From Chiua virens (taxonomy: Eukaryota; Basidiomycota; Agaricomycetes; Boletales; Boletaceae): 64,000 nucleotides of DNA. The stretch's first letter is position 1. Each line of letters begins with the position of its first letter. The translations under genes and the position numbers were made by a program. This document shows, one piece after another, positions 22,701-33,917 of the stretch. The stretch lies in the NCBI GenBank assembly GCA_019787685.1, contig JAHNUO010000024.1, positions 248,001-312,000 of the forward strand, written 5' to 3'. The notes beneath the pieces were generated by a model. That model was not told the DNA's origin. It did not search any database and worked only from the letters and a program-made list of their open reading frames with translations.

Positions 22701-23585
22701 TGTAGGAGTCAATGACCCCTTGAGGTGATAAACCCGTGTTCCCGCTTTGTTTACAGGATGCCCGGATTGCCCATATTGATTGTCCTATCTGTCCGTCGTG
22801 GTGCCGTGTCCATCCGAGTGGATCCAACCCATATTTGTATGTTTTGTTCTTCGTTCCTACACGTTTTCGCGCGAGGTGACCGAATCGGGTTGCTCGATCG
22901 GGATCGCACGACGTACACTAATCAACTCTCTTTTTGTCCAAGTTCTATTTTATTTCGTACCTTCTTAGATTTTTTTTAGACGGTTCCATGTTATCGACAC
23001 GTATCCGATTGGTTACAAGGAACGGATAGTCGGGTCGTACGACGTTTTAAAGGTAGTCCATTGATTCACGGATCAAACCTTATCCCATCTTGACAGAACA
23101 TTGTTTTCCTTTTCACAGGTCAATCTCCATGAGAGTCGGCTCTGTATACATACGCTTTCCTTATTTATTTGATACTTTATCCACTGTAAAAGTCCCGGGG
23201 AATACCTGAGACTATAAAATTTGTGTTTGTAAATGAAAATTTCATCTTTCAATCCCCGTTTTCTCTCGTGTTCTAAGTCGCCTCGCCCGTTTATCTATCT
23301 TTTCTATCTGCCCTTACTCATACTCGATCACCGTTGTGCTCGAGTCTCTGCCTTGTCACCAAACTATCTGACTGTCCGCGTTTTGGCCGGTTTTGTCGAC
23401 CTTCGTACGATTTCACCCGGGAACGCGTCCGGATTGCTTTCAAAGCTCCTGTCAACGCCTTGACACTTCATCTCCAACCTCAGAACCCCTTGGGACGAGT
23501 CATACTCGCGCCCATCCCTTTTCTTTCTATCTGACAGTTCTACTAACCCTGTTCCTGTCACACCAGCCCATTCTTTATTTCTTCA
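22701..23585 (+). repeat. 3' LTR of the LTR3 element
   Basis: 885 bp, nearly identical to 14522-15406. It ends TTCTTCA and is followed by the target copy GCGG (23586-23589). Confidence 0.9.
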
Positions 23586-23782
23586 GCGGAATATGTACGA
23601 AGGAACCGGATTGGATCACATTGACTCGGATTGGACTCGGATTGGATTCAGATGATCTGTAAATGCTAGGAATGAAACCGGGCTGGCACGAAGTCGATGG
23701 CAGATGAGACGGGAGGTGATATGACATGATGAAGAGCGAGGAAAATGTATCCTACAACCATAGGGAGTATCTAACTCCTACA

Positions 23783-25555
23783 GCGGCCACACACTGATAG
23801 ATGCTGTTGAAATAACAGACACCTGGATTGGGCCTTCGCGACACGGTAGAGAGGTATGGGGTCATCCTTGAGTCTTCACCTTCGTTCAGTGGCGGGTATT
23901 CAGTCAACTCCGCCAATCTCTTCCTGGTCCATCCACTGTCATAGCATATTGTAGGACCCAACTCTATGGGGGCTGGTCTAACTCAGAAATCTAGCCCACA
24001 CCTCTCCAGGGAGTGGACACTCTTGAAACATGGGGTGTCACACCTTTTGGCCGTCATCAATGACACTTCAAGTTTGACTGTGCCACATCCAGTGCTGACT
24101 TTCATTGATACCGATGGGTACTGAGCAGAAGGATTATTGGTGCCACCACACTGGCAGATCATGGCCTCCCAAACACTCTGTAACCTTGACTGGCCATAGT
24201 TCTGGGTAGAGTACCGCAGCCTGGGTAGCAAATATGGTAGGAGTCATTGTCAATGTGGATGGTTATTTTCCAAGTAAGAAACTCCATTGTATCTGGAGAG
24301 TCTGGAAAGTAGTCTACGTAGTGCATCCATGTTTGTGTATTAATACCAATGTTCCTGATGAACAGACATGTGTCATCGTGACGGTAACCAGTCAACAGGG
24401 AATGATCATTCTATCTCTAGGATTTGTGGTAGGAACACACTCCAAGCAGAATTGACCACAAAGATGGGCAGAGATGGAAGAAGTTTCAAATCAGTTCTGA
24501 GAACAAGGTCAGATCCAGGTCGCTCAATGTAGATAGTCTCATCTTGATAGACACGGGATTGCCTTTTTCTTTTACCTTACTCCTTTTTTAATCCTTGGCT
24601 TTGTCTCACACGCAAAGTAGCACATTGTTTCCATTGTTCCTGAATCAGCCCTCTCTTCACCTGGATCAACACTTCAGAACCAGGACGGCCAAGTGCGCGT
24701 GATTGTGCATTTTTCGCTTGTGGCATCAGAAGGATCTCGTCGCTAGGATCCTTTAAGATTTCTTGGCCAGACGCATTCATCGCATCGTCAACATCATCAC
24801 CCAATCCATTGTCATGTCTGAACCCCCAAATCCTGAGAATGGAAGGAGTCTTCTGTCTTCGTCTGCAAGCATGTAATCGTCGGCACCTGGTTGGTGCCTG
24901 GTACTGACCTGGTACAAGTTCATTTTGAGTGTCAACAATGATGAATTTTGGGGGACTGGATTGAGCTGAAGCAAAAGGACAAAAATCACCCATCGTTTGT
25001 GCATCTGGACACTTTGAAAATACATACCTCGCATTTGTTGACACTTCCTCAGTCACACCTGAGACACAGCCGAAAATGTTTATTCAACAAACCGAATACT
25101 TATTTGTCAACACATTGCACCTGAGTTTATGATGGTGTCCACCTCACCGATTGATATGCAGATTTTGAAAAATTTCATGGATATGCATGCATTTGCTATC
25201 TCACAACATATCAAGCACATATTTACCCAAAATAAGCTAACATTGTATGTTCAGCAATGAAGCGTTATCAGATTTGAAACAATAGCCATAATATGCACAA
25301 AATATGATACGAGTACAAACTGGAAAAGTTATTCAGGATAATGTGACACTACATACTCATAACATATTCAATACAGAGTTTGCATCTGCGGGGGTATACA
25401 ACCTTGGCTCGGAAGACAAATCATAAGATACACATATTTAGAAAATGACTACCAATATGAATTACATGCAAATTTGTGGATTGATTCACAATATGCGCAA
25501 AGGGCATATTGGGGGTCCACTCAGTGGGCCGCTCGATGGTCCACCGAGGGTGCCA
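23783..25555 (-). mobile_element. Remnant of an unclassified transposon end
   Basis: The right end (about 25,505-25,555) read on the minus strand begins GGCACCCTCGGTGGACC and resembles the sequence starting at 47,341 (GGGACCCTAGGGACCC). The two share further blocks, including CAACACATTGCACCTG and GGCTGTGTCTC. A minus-strand open stretch runs from about 25,056 to 24,577 (begins MTEEVSTNARYVF), and shorter ones lie at 24,395-24,159 and 24,231-23,983. I could not place these in a family. Bases 25,060-25,505 are AT-rich and without ORFs. The left side is cut by the LTR2 element. Confidence 0.5.
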
Positions 25556-26336
25556 CTAGCAGGTGACTATTACACCTAGAAGGGTTCCTGCATACTGCGT
25601 GACTAAAGGTATAAACGCTATGTGTATTAGACTCACCAGATTGGGAATAGTGATGTCCTTTCCGACAGAGAGCATTGAGCGGGCCCCGGTAGTCAGCCCT
25701 TGGAACCAGCTATCATTGTACCAGTTACGCGGAAGGCCCGGGATAGCGGCCGACTTTACTTCTTTCCTCCCTGCTTCCCAATGATGCTTCAACGATGAAT
25801 TACCAACTCGTTCCAGCATATTTTCCATTCTAAGAGCTGGTTCGTAAGTCTCCACAGACCGGAATAAATGAGAAATGGAAGGGTTTATCCAAGGAAGCTC
25901 GAGACGCCGCAGGACCTTTGGCTTCGAAGTGACAACACAGTCAGTCTCGTCGCCGCTCATACCCTCGACGCCAAGGCGGTCGATGACCTTGTGAATGGCA
26001 TCCCACTTCTCAGGATCTCGAGAGCGATTCTGTGATGCAATTTTTTTGCGCCTCGCGATAGTCTTCAAAAACAATGATGAGCAAAAATGAAAGGCAATCA
26101 ATAATATGACATACCCCATGGCGACGGGCAATCATTCTGTCGTCCTTCCTACGTTGAAAGCCATCTACATAAATCAGAAAGGTTGCGCGGCTTACTGGAA
26201 ATATCGGCTTACATGCAGACGGTTCGTTTTCCCCCGTGGTCCAGGCTTCTTCCGCTTTCGTACTGCGGCGTCTTCAGCACCGCGATCATCGTCGCTGTCA
26301 CGGTCTCCCTCAGAAGTCCCAGAATCACACCGATGT

Positions 26337-27115
26337 TGTTACGATTCATCTTTTCTTTGCGATTCATCTTTCCTTTGCTTTTCTTGCTACTTTCTCTACG
26401 CTCGATACTACAGGTATCTCCTACGATTCAATCCGCAAGGCTTACCCTTGCCCCGGATTACTCAGCAAGGGCTTAACCCTTTGCCCCGCCTTTCTCTCTT
26501 CTTATCCGGATACTCCGATCACGCACTCCGGCTCAACCCGGGGATCCGTCGTTGCTTCCGCCCTTCTACTTCTTGATCCGGTACGGGTCACTTTCATTTC
26601 CGCTGTCACTTGGACAGCTTCCGCATTTACCATTTCCTTCTCTCGTCGATCCGGTGCTTCCGCCCCGCACAACTCCTTTGGTCCTTAGTCAGTTCCGCTT
26701 TTCCTGACCACCCCTTTTGACCGCTGGTCCGTGCACCAGTCCCGTAGTATAAATACCGCGCAGTGATACTCCTGTACCTCAGTCTTGATCTACGCAATCT
26801 AAGCTAGTATCACTGCTCCTCTTCGGGCCCTCCCTCAAGGCCATCCCTCGTCGCTGCGACCAATGTCCAGCATCTCGGTCCACCCCGATCACAAGGGGCA
26901 GTCTAGGTCCTTCGGGTATAGATTCCCAACAGGACGCTCTTAGGCAACGTCCTAAGTTCTAACTCGTCTCACTGGTAGCAACTAGCTGACCAGTAACCCT
27001 CCTTGAACTCTACAGCGCGCCACATTACCAAGTGGTGGTTGTTTGAGTTATCGCAGCCGCTTGGTACTTAGTGCTTTTGCGTCTACGTTAGGCCCTACCC
27101 GGGACTACCGTAACA
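26337..27115 (+). repeat. Solo LTR1 with 5-bp target duplication
   Basis: 779 bp, TGTTAC...GTAACA. It is flanked by GATGT on both sides (26332-26336 and 27116-27120), an exact 5-bp duplication typical of Ty3 integrase. It lies within a coding exon of the minus-strand gene; the reading frame is open on both sides of the insertion. Confidence 0.95.
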
Positions 27116-27398
27116 GATGTCCCTTGCACTGCGGGATAGGCCGTGAGGGCGTCAATGTCACGAAGTGAGACTCCATAAGTTCGGTCAGTCAGGGGACACA
27201 GGCATCGATAATTCCGCGAACTGTGGGTTCAACGATCCCTGCAGTTGCTGCCTCTAGGCGCTCGGCTACTGCCTGGTCTATAGCAGTTTGAAGTCTTGTG
27301 GAAAACATTGAAGGTCTGACAGGCAGACGGTCACCTGAAAGATGAGAGGTAGGCGTAGGCGCAGACAGCGGGGGGACTTGATCCCTATGACCACTACT

Positions 27399-28021
27399 CA
27401 TTTGGGATGGAACAATTCCCTAGCACAGGAAATCAGAGACAAGAAACATAGCAGCACAAGATAATTACCAATCGCGTTTGATTTTGTAGGGTTATATCCG
27501 GTGGAGGGGGGTCTTGATCCATGCAATCACCGCTCGTTTGGGAAGGAACAATTGCCTGGTACAGAACATCAGAGAAAGGAGACATTGCAGCACAAGGTAA
27601 TTACCGATCGTGTCTGACTTTTGGGAGTAAAGTGTATATCCGGTGGAGGGAGGTCTTGATCCATGTAATCACCACTCGTTTGGGAAGTAACAATTGCCTG
27701 GTACGGAACGTCAGAGAAGGGAGACATTATAGCACAAGATGAATACCGATTTGGGAGCAAGGTTTGTATCCGGCGGAGGGGGGTCTTGATCCATGTAATC
27801 ACTGTTCGTTTGGGATGGAACAATAGCCTGTTGTAGGACATCAGAGAAATGAAACATCGCAATACAAGATATCTACCGATCGCATCTGGCTTTGTGGCAT
27901 AAGGCCTATATCCGGCGGAGGGTCTTGATCCATACGATCACTGCCAGTGCTCGTTTGGAATGGAACAATAATTTGCTGCAGGACATCAGGGATACAAAAC
28001 ATGGCAGAAGAGTGAACCTAC
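27399..28021 (-). repeat. Tandem exon-intron array, five copies
   Basis: Units of 130-145 bp begin at about 27399, 27535, 27677, 27807 and 27952 (position of the shared CGTTTGG or its variant). Each holds one exon of up to about 29 codons and one intron of about 49 nt. The exons carry the pattern VPSQTS..DYMDQDPPPPD and all start and end in phase 0, so copy number can change without breaking the frame. Introns begin GTA(A/G/T) and end CAG or TAG. Confidence 0.8.
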
Positions 28022-28805
28022 CGATGGCATCTGACTTCCTGGGGTCAGGTTTGAACCTGTCTGAGGACATTCTGGAATTGAATGGTGTAGTGGGTATGAC
28101 ATTTCGTCCATTGGGATGGGGCTGGTCTGCGAACGTGCAATCCCGGAGCCAAGAGTTGCACTGTGACGAGAAGTGAGGGTGTTCGGAGAAGGTGATCGGT
28201 TCGGAGAAGGTGATCGCCAACGGGGAGACTGGTCAGGGGTATGACTGCTGTGGGAGGCCCCACCTGGTGGTGTTTCATCTTCGACGGTGGACGAAGCAGG
28301 GGTACGTGCGCGAGGTTTAAACCGGGTATAAGGTGCATAGACAGGATGGATAGCGTCGGAAGAAGCCATCACATGCGCCTGAACACCAGTTCGATGGTCT
28401 GGGACTAAGGGCGTGCGCCCAAGGCGCTGGCTAAAGCGTCTCGTATATTCCTCTGCCTGCGGAGGAGTTGAATTAACCTCCTGAAAGTGTATATAGTATG
28501 CTTACCGTACGGGCTATCTTCTCCATGGCTTGCATTGAGAAGGTGGCTGAAGGCGGTGACTCTGGTTCTTCGATGTGAATGGACATGACACTAATGGACA
28601 GGAAGGTTGGACTCACGAAGCACCAACCGTACAACTTATTTAGTGAGATGAGCGATGCTAGACAGACAATTGGGCATCCGATCCGGGGTACCATGGACAA
28701 TAACGATTCAATATCTTGATATCTTAATGATGATGAGCGATGTTAGACAATTAACGTTAACGTAAGAGACATACCAAAGCACGAGAGAACGCAGGACACC
28801 GATCA

Positions 28806-29541
28806 CAGATCATTGCGGGGAGTCACTACCACCGACAACAACGTATGGGACATACCGGCAGAGCTATCACGAGGCACGATGACCGCGACGGTGACGACGA
28901 TGACGAACAATTGCAATAGTCACTACCACCGACAACAACAAATCTTAATATCTTAATGGCAATTGGACAATGTAAGGGACATACCGGCAGGTGCTATCAC
29001 GAGGCACGACGACCGCAACGGTGACGACGACGACGAACAATGGTAATTCTTCGTGACGTCAACTCTACATTTTTTGTTGGTTTTATTTTCTGAATCTATC
29101 CCTACATGAATTCTACTAATAGTAACTAGTAGGGCGGCCTAGTGGCATAATACCACCAAGGCCGCTGCGTCAAAGTGACTTAGATGATAGTGGAAAGTGG
29201 GAAAGTTGTGCATGTGAAGGTTCACTCCGTAAATAGTGTTCAGCGATTGTCGCACGTGACAATTTGGGATTACCGGCACGTGATGACCATCGCCAAACAC
29301 TATTTACGGGGCAAATGTGCACGTGCACAACTCTTCCACTTTCCCCATCTATGCCACTACCTTGCGTGGCAACTACACTCCCCTTAATATGCCACTAATC
29401 TAAGTTACAGTAGTATACCCGTTGTACACAACTGTAGGAAAGACAAAAGTAAAGAGAGAGAAACAAAAAAAAAAGCAAAAACAGAATGTATTTCGCGATT
29501 ATATCGCCGGATCCACGAATAATAAGATTTAGGTCTAGATT
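28806..29541 (+). repeat. 736-bp inverted repeat, left copy, with palindromic core
   Basis: It pairs with 41496-42231 in reverse orientation at high identity and equal length. The core (about 29,190-29,345) is an imperfect palindrome with arms of about 57 bp, and three CACGTG hexamers lie at 29253, 29277 and 29320. The outer third contains two copies of an ACATACCGGCAG...CGAGGCACGA block. It lies between a gene starting leftward at 28586 and one starting rightward near 29,590. Bases 28,587-28,805 show no feature. Confidence 0.85.
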
Positions 29542-29588
29542 CGGTATAGGCTGTTGTGCGCGGTCATCGTCGACGGAATTGGGACAGC

Positions 29589-32111
29589 ATGCCTAGTGAT
29601 GTATTGTCCGGCTCGATTGGGGGTATGTTACATGCTAATCGTATTTAACGTTGACATCGTTGACCATGATCGTTCATCTAGGCACTCAAGTTGATCTACC
29701 TAACATATATTGTAAAGATGTTGTATCCGCTATTCCAATGGTGGGTTACGCGCCCGAGGTCCCGCCAAAGTATCCAGGTGAGTTCATTTCACGATCTACT
29801 TTCCTCGCCCTGCTCCTAACTATGGAATTTAGCATTTAAAGCGAAAGAGGGACGAAGGAGACCCACCTGACCTATCACTTGTACCCACCCTTGTACAAAA
29901 TATCAATCCTGTAAGCTTATTCAGTATTTTCTGCCGTCAAACTTTCTGACCGCACACTTGAAGCAGGGGGAGGATGATGACTTACCACCCACAAGGGCAC
30001 CCGTCACTGCCTTACAGGAGACTAACCCGGTAGGCTTACCAACTCTCATTAGTCAGAGTTTCTGACTCCAACACCAGCCTTCGAAACGGAAGAGGGACGA
30101 AGATCCATCCGACTTACCACTTGCAAAGCGTCCAGTCACTCGTGTACAAGATACCACTCCAGTAAGTTTCTTTACTGTGGCCTCTCGTCAGATTTTCTAA
30201 CGCGTGTGAAGCGGGGGGAGGACGGGATCCTACCTCCCACATGGTTAGCTGTCACCGCCTTACAGGCTAACCCGGTAGGTTTACCCAGCATTCTACGGTC
30301 AGCTCTTCGCATTTGAACTTCTGTCTCCAACGCCAGCCTCTGAAGCAGAAGAGAGATGAAGATTCATATGATTTACCACCCGCAAAGCGTGCAGACACTG
30401 ATGTGCAAGGTACCAATCTAGTAAGTTTGTTACTATTTCTTTTCATCACAATTTCTAACTGTATTTGTGAAACAGAGGCAGGATGACCCGACACAAACGC
30501 TTGTCACCTCCTTGCAGGAAATTAACCCAGTATGCTCACCCATTCTCATGCGCATCGAAGTTTCTGACTCAAATATCAGTCTTTGAAGCGGAAGAGGAAT
30601 GAAGACTCATGCGATTTACCACCCACGAAGCGCGCAATCGCTCACGCACAAGATATCAATCCAGTAAGTTTCTTTACTATTTCCTTTCATTAGAATTCTC
30701 AATTCTACCGTCTGCAAAACGCCAGTCCTCCGCAGAATTCACCAATCCCAACGTAGCCACGCGTGCCGTCTCTCTCCTGATACTTCCAAACGAGCTGCTG
30801 CACGAAATCGTGGATCTCTTCGATGCTAAGGAACTTGGGGTGTGCACAAGAGTATGCATCATTTTGAAAAATATTGCCGCCCCACGTTTTTTTGCTGCTC
30901 TCGGTTTCGCACCGGGCGACGGTCTCTGGACAAGTGTTGATCAAGACAACTACGAAGCTCTCGTAGTGTGGAGACGCATGGCTGACTTCATCTGCCCCAA
31001 GAACCTGTATTGCCGCCTCTTCAACGCGAAGGATTCCCATTTGCACCTCCTACAGATTTTTTTTCAGTCACCTCAGTGCACCAATATTCCAGCCGTTTAT
31101 ATATCCTGCTTCGGTAATCCATTATCGGCATCCAGCACTGCAGCCCTCCTCGAAGACATCAGAGCATCTGATTGCAAAGAGCTCTCTTACTCTGCTTGCT
31201 CAGATCCCTTCCCCCACTACATCTCGTCATTTCCAAAGCCTTCCCGTGCGGCGCCTAGCCGACTCGAGTCTTTCTCATCAGACTGCAATAATATCTTCTC
31301 GGTACCCATTATTTCTTTTACCATGTCCACTCTCTGCAACTCTCCCCTCAGGGAGCTTGTCCTAAAAGACACGGGACTCTCTGCCGCTATGTGGCGGAAG
31401 TTCTTTCAGGTTCTGGATTTACCCCTTCTACAGCTCCTTGAAGTTGATCGCCAATGCTCGGTTAATACACTTTTGAGGTTCTTGCAGCGACACTCCCGCA
31501 TTCGATCTCTCCGCATTTCCGCGTACGGTAATTCAAGTGATACTCGACGATCAAAAACCCTCGTCGTTCGTCTCCCCTCATTGCAGGCTCTTGGTGGACC
31601 ACCGGAGTACCTGTCATCGCTGTTGCAACAGCTCGAACATCCCAACTCAGTAACTACACTTTCGGTCATGCTCGGCAACACTAGTGCTCCCCACATTTCG
31701 AAGGTGCTGGATTGCGCTCAGTACCTTCCTGGTTTGCACAACATGAATGTAGCTTTCTGTCCGAATAACACTGGGACCACCATGGTCATCCCACTCACTG
31801 GATTGCATGTTCCGAAGCATGAAGCACGCACGTGCGGAGTTACCCGGCTCAGGATAGCGGCGGCATTTGATACCTCCACTGATGGAGGGGAAGAAATTAT
31901 GGCAAGTATTATCCTCATACACACAACCATCGACTAATCCACTCCGCAGAAACATTGCGCCCCATGGATGGGGTTTTTCCCTGATGTAAAAATAGTGACG
32001 CTGGTCTTAGGGCGTGTTGTCCCCTCGAATGGCGAGATCGGAGAAGTACAGTGCTCCTTCAAGGAGCGATTGATCGATTCTGACGTCAAAATTGTAATAT
32101 CAACCTTCTGA
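29589..32111 (+). CDS. F-box protein with tandem N-terminal exon array
   Basis: The main exon is 30726-31901, with an F-box near its start (ILPNELLHEIVDLFDAKELG; CTRVC) and then a leucine-rich region (LRELVLKDTGL, IRSLRISAYG). An intron at 31902-31949 has a GC donor (GCAAGT) and an AG acceptor. The last exon, 31950-32111, starts KHCAPWMGFFPDV. Upstream are seven phase-0 exons alternating in two types: A (29833-29910, 30078-30161, 30337-30420, 30580-30663) with KRKRDED-like basic motifs, and B (29967-30029, 30212-30274, 30476-30529). The first exons (Met at 29589) are uncertain because their phase does not fit exon A1. F-box proteins recruit substrates to SCF ubiquitin ligases. The open frame across all exons suggests an active gene. 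Confidence 0.75.
29833..30663 (+). repeat. Tandem two-exon array (A-B-A-B-A-B-A)
   Basis: Exon A recurs at 243-259 bp spacing: 78, 84, 84 and 84 nt. Exon B is 63, 63 and 54 nt. All lengths are multiples of three, and all splice junctions are phase 0. Exon A carries a bipartite-like basic pattern (KRKRDE...AKR), so duplication multiplies a possible nuclear localisation signal. Confidence 0.85.
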
Positions 32112-32306
32112 GTTTGTACTGATAATGAATCACTTGTAACTGTAAAATACCTAGGTCGTTGATCGTTGATTAGCGAGACTATAACAATACCATTTCTCTT
32201 GCTCATTTATTAGTGCCAACCCCCCTTCTCAAAGGGCTGATGTGGGGTCACCCGGCGGCTGGCATGCATGACCAACTTCTGTACTAGGTAGTCAACCATC
32301 TGAAAT

Positions 32307-32899
32307 TTACATTCCTTGCCCAGAACTATTTTTAAGGTACATTTTGAGAAAATCAGCTACGACCCAGTCACCGTCATACTCCAGGAGCTGTGGATATCTC
32401 TCCTTCGCCTGGAAGACCAATGAGACACGAGACTATGATTGGATGTATCACACAACCTTAGCGAACACAATCTTAAGTTGTTCCCTCGACTGCCTACTCC
32501 ATGGCTTCTGAGTAGCGAGGTGCTCTCGTGCCAGATGAATGACAAAAGACTGCTGAGTGTTAGAGCGCGCCCCTAATGACAGTATGACCCACTTACCCGA
32601 ATCTCATCGTATTCAGTAGCTGGCCATCCAAGTTTCTCTTGTAGGTTGTAACCGCCCCTGTTAATCCTTGATACCTCCCCTCGAGGTTTGCGTATCAGAA
32701 CCTTGGATGGAGGCGTGCCAAGTATTGCGACAGGCTCCGACTGTTCAGTGCGCATCAGTACTGTCTCGACCTCGTGGGGGAATATTTTATGTCGCGTCAG
32801 CGGAGGGGGGGAAATCGCACGTTCTGGAGGGAAAACTGAATGGTGCGTGAGGGGAGAAAAGTATCGGTGGAACATCAAGGTTGATACAGCTTTGGGCAT
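32307..32899 (-). CDS. Small hypothetical protein, three exons
   Basis: The start at 32899 (MPKAVSTLMFHRYF) leads about 100 codons to a donor after YDEIR (about 32,597). A second exon encodes HLAREHLATQKPWSRQSREQ. A third encodes FQAKERYPQLLEYDGDWVV and ends LKNSSGQGM at a TAA, 32307-32309. The middle and last exons resemble a short repeated block (PW.RQ...YP.L..Y...W...LK..LKN) that I recognise from hypothetical proteins of mushroom fungi. No function known. It faces the F-box gene tail to tail, and its start borders inverted-repeat copy 2. Bases 32,112-32,306 are the gap between the two 3' ends. Confidence 0.55.
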
Positions 32900-33049
32900 G
32901 CTTTCTGGTGGACGCGTTTCTGAGCCAGTGCGAATGATATAAAGTATAGATGCACCCCTTGATTGGGCATCACGAAGTCAAAACAATAATATGAAAAAGC
33001 ACCGGTTGTTACTGCAATTAGCGACAGACTACAATAGATAGCCGGGCGA

Positions 33050-33800
33050 CATACTGCTATCCCGACGACTGACTCATTGTCAATCTTCTTTCGTCGACGA
33101 TTACCGTGTACGACAGCCTATACCGAATCTAGACCTAAATCTTATTATTCGTGGATCCGGCGATATAATCGCGAAATACATTCTGTTTTTGCTTTTTTTT
33201 TGTTTGTTTCTCTCTCTTTACTTTTGTCTTTCCTACAGTTGCGTACAACGGGTATACTACTGTAACTTAGATGAGTGGCATATTAAGGGGAGTGTAGTTG
33301 CCACGCAAGGTAGTGGCATAGATGGGGAAAGTGGAAGAGTTGTGCACGTGCACATTTGCCCCGTAAATAGTGTTTGGCGATGGTCATCACATGCCGGTAA
33401 TCCCAAATTGTCACGTGCGACAATCGCTGAACACTATTTATGAAGCGAATCTTCACACACACAACTTTCTCGTTTTCCACTATCATCTATAATATACCAC
33501 TTGACGCAAGCTTCGTAACGGCCTATAATGCTATTGTGTACCCATTAGTAGAAAATTAATCAATGAGTACTAGCATGCAGTATTTCAATCAGAGAAAAAA
33601 CCAACAAAAACGCGAACGACCTAACTACGGTTGAGGTTACCAAGAATTGGAACTCTCCATCATTGTGCCCGTCGTCGTGCGCTCTGGTATGTGTCCCTTA
33701 CGTATTTTGCGTCATCAATTGTCTGACTGATTCGATCACTACATCTAGTATTCGTTATTGTTGTCCGCCGTCCTGTACTTGACGACTACGGCAATGGTGT
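33050..33800 (-). repeat. Third, diverged copy of the inverted-repeat module
   Basis: It is in the same orientation as the copy at 41496-42231 and clearly more diverged. It keeps the palindromic core (about 33,320-33,480) with two of the three CACGTG sites; the middle one reads CACATG. On its left it shares extra sequence with copy 1 (AGCCTATACCGAATCTAGAC) and with copy 3 (the CTACAATAGATA region). It lies between gene starts at 32899 (leftward) and 33918 (rightward). Confidence 0.75.
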
Positions 33801-33917
33801 GTTCCTGCGTCGTTTCTCTCGTTCTCAATTACTGGTCTCTCGTCGGTTGTCATGTTTCCCGGTATCAATTGTCCGTCACTCTTATAAATAAGACGTAGGC
33901 TACTACGTATCTCAACG

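Larger units (their letters stand above)
14522..23585 (+). mobile_element. Ty3/Gypsy retrotransposon, family LTR3, near full length
   Basis: It has two 885-bp LTRs (14522-15406 and 22701-23585) that differ at few positions, so the insertion is fairly young. A primer-binding region (from 15407), gag-protease, pol in a -1 frame, and an antisense gene before the 3' LTR are present. The target duplication is GCGG. Pol carries four in-frame stops. The lineage is the Agaricomycete Ty3 group with an enlarged segment after FIDD (SYETIAENPGIR). Confidence 0.92.
14013..23782 (-). repeat. LTR2 split by the LTR3 retroelement (14013-14521 and 23590-23782)
   Basis: The two parts together make about 702 bp and align with complete LTR2 copies. 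The break is at GCGG, present on both sides of the LTR3 element (14518-14521 and 23586-23589). The distal end TAACTCCTACA is at 23772-23782 and is followed by GCGG (23783-23786), a candidate target site for the LTR2 element itself. Confidence 0.85.
25556..28586 (-). pseudogene. Uncharacterised Agaricomycete-expanded gene, interrupted by a solo LTR
   Basis: It starts at 28586 (MSIHIEEPESPPSATF). A 49-nt intron spans 28505-28457. Exon 2 (28456-28022) is S/P/T-rich. Five small phase-0 exons (27,399-28,000) are tandem copies. An amphipathic stretch (FSTRLQTAIDQAVAERLE) follows. A TGA at 27189-27191 and a solo LTR1 (26337-27115) break the next exon, which resumes with an acidic run and a basic KRKKPGPRGK segment. 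The last large exon (about 26,060-25,640) has GVEGMSGDETD and GLPRNWY, blocks I recognise from a family repeated in many mushroom genomes, often near transposons. The gene ends at a TAG at 25556-25558. No function is known to me. The TGA fits CGA to TGA. Confidence 0.65.

Noticed and set aside
28481..28505. A 25-nt intron in the minus-strand gene
   Set aside because: Too short. An acceptor at 28457 gives a 49-nt intron in the same phase, like the other introns here.
28806..29541. A simple MITE
   Set aside because: The 736-bp unit has no terminal inverted repeats or clear target duplication of its own. The palindrome is internal, and copies extend different distances inward.
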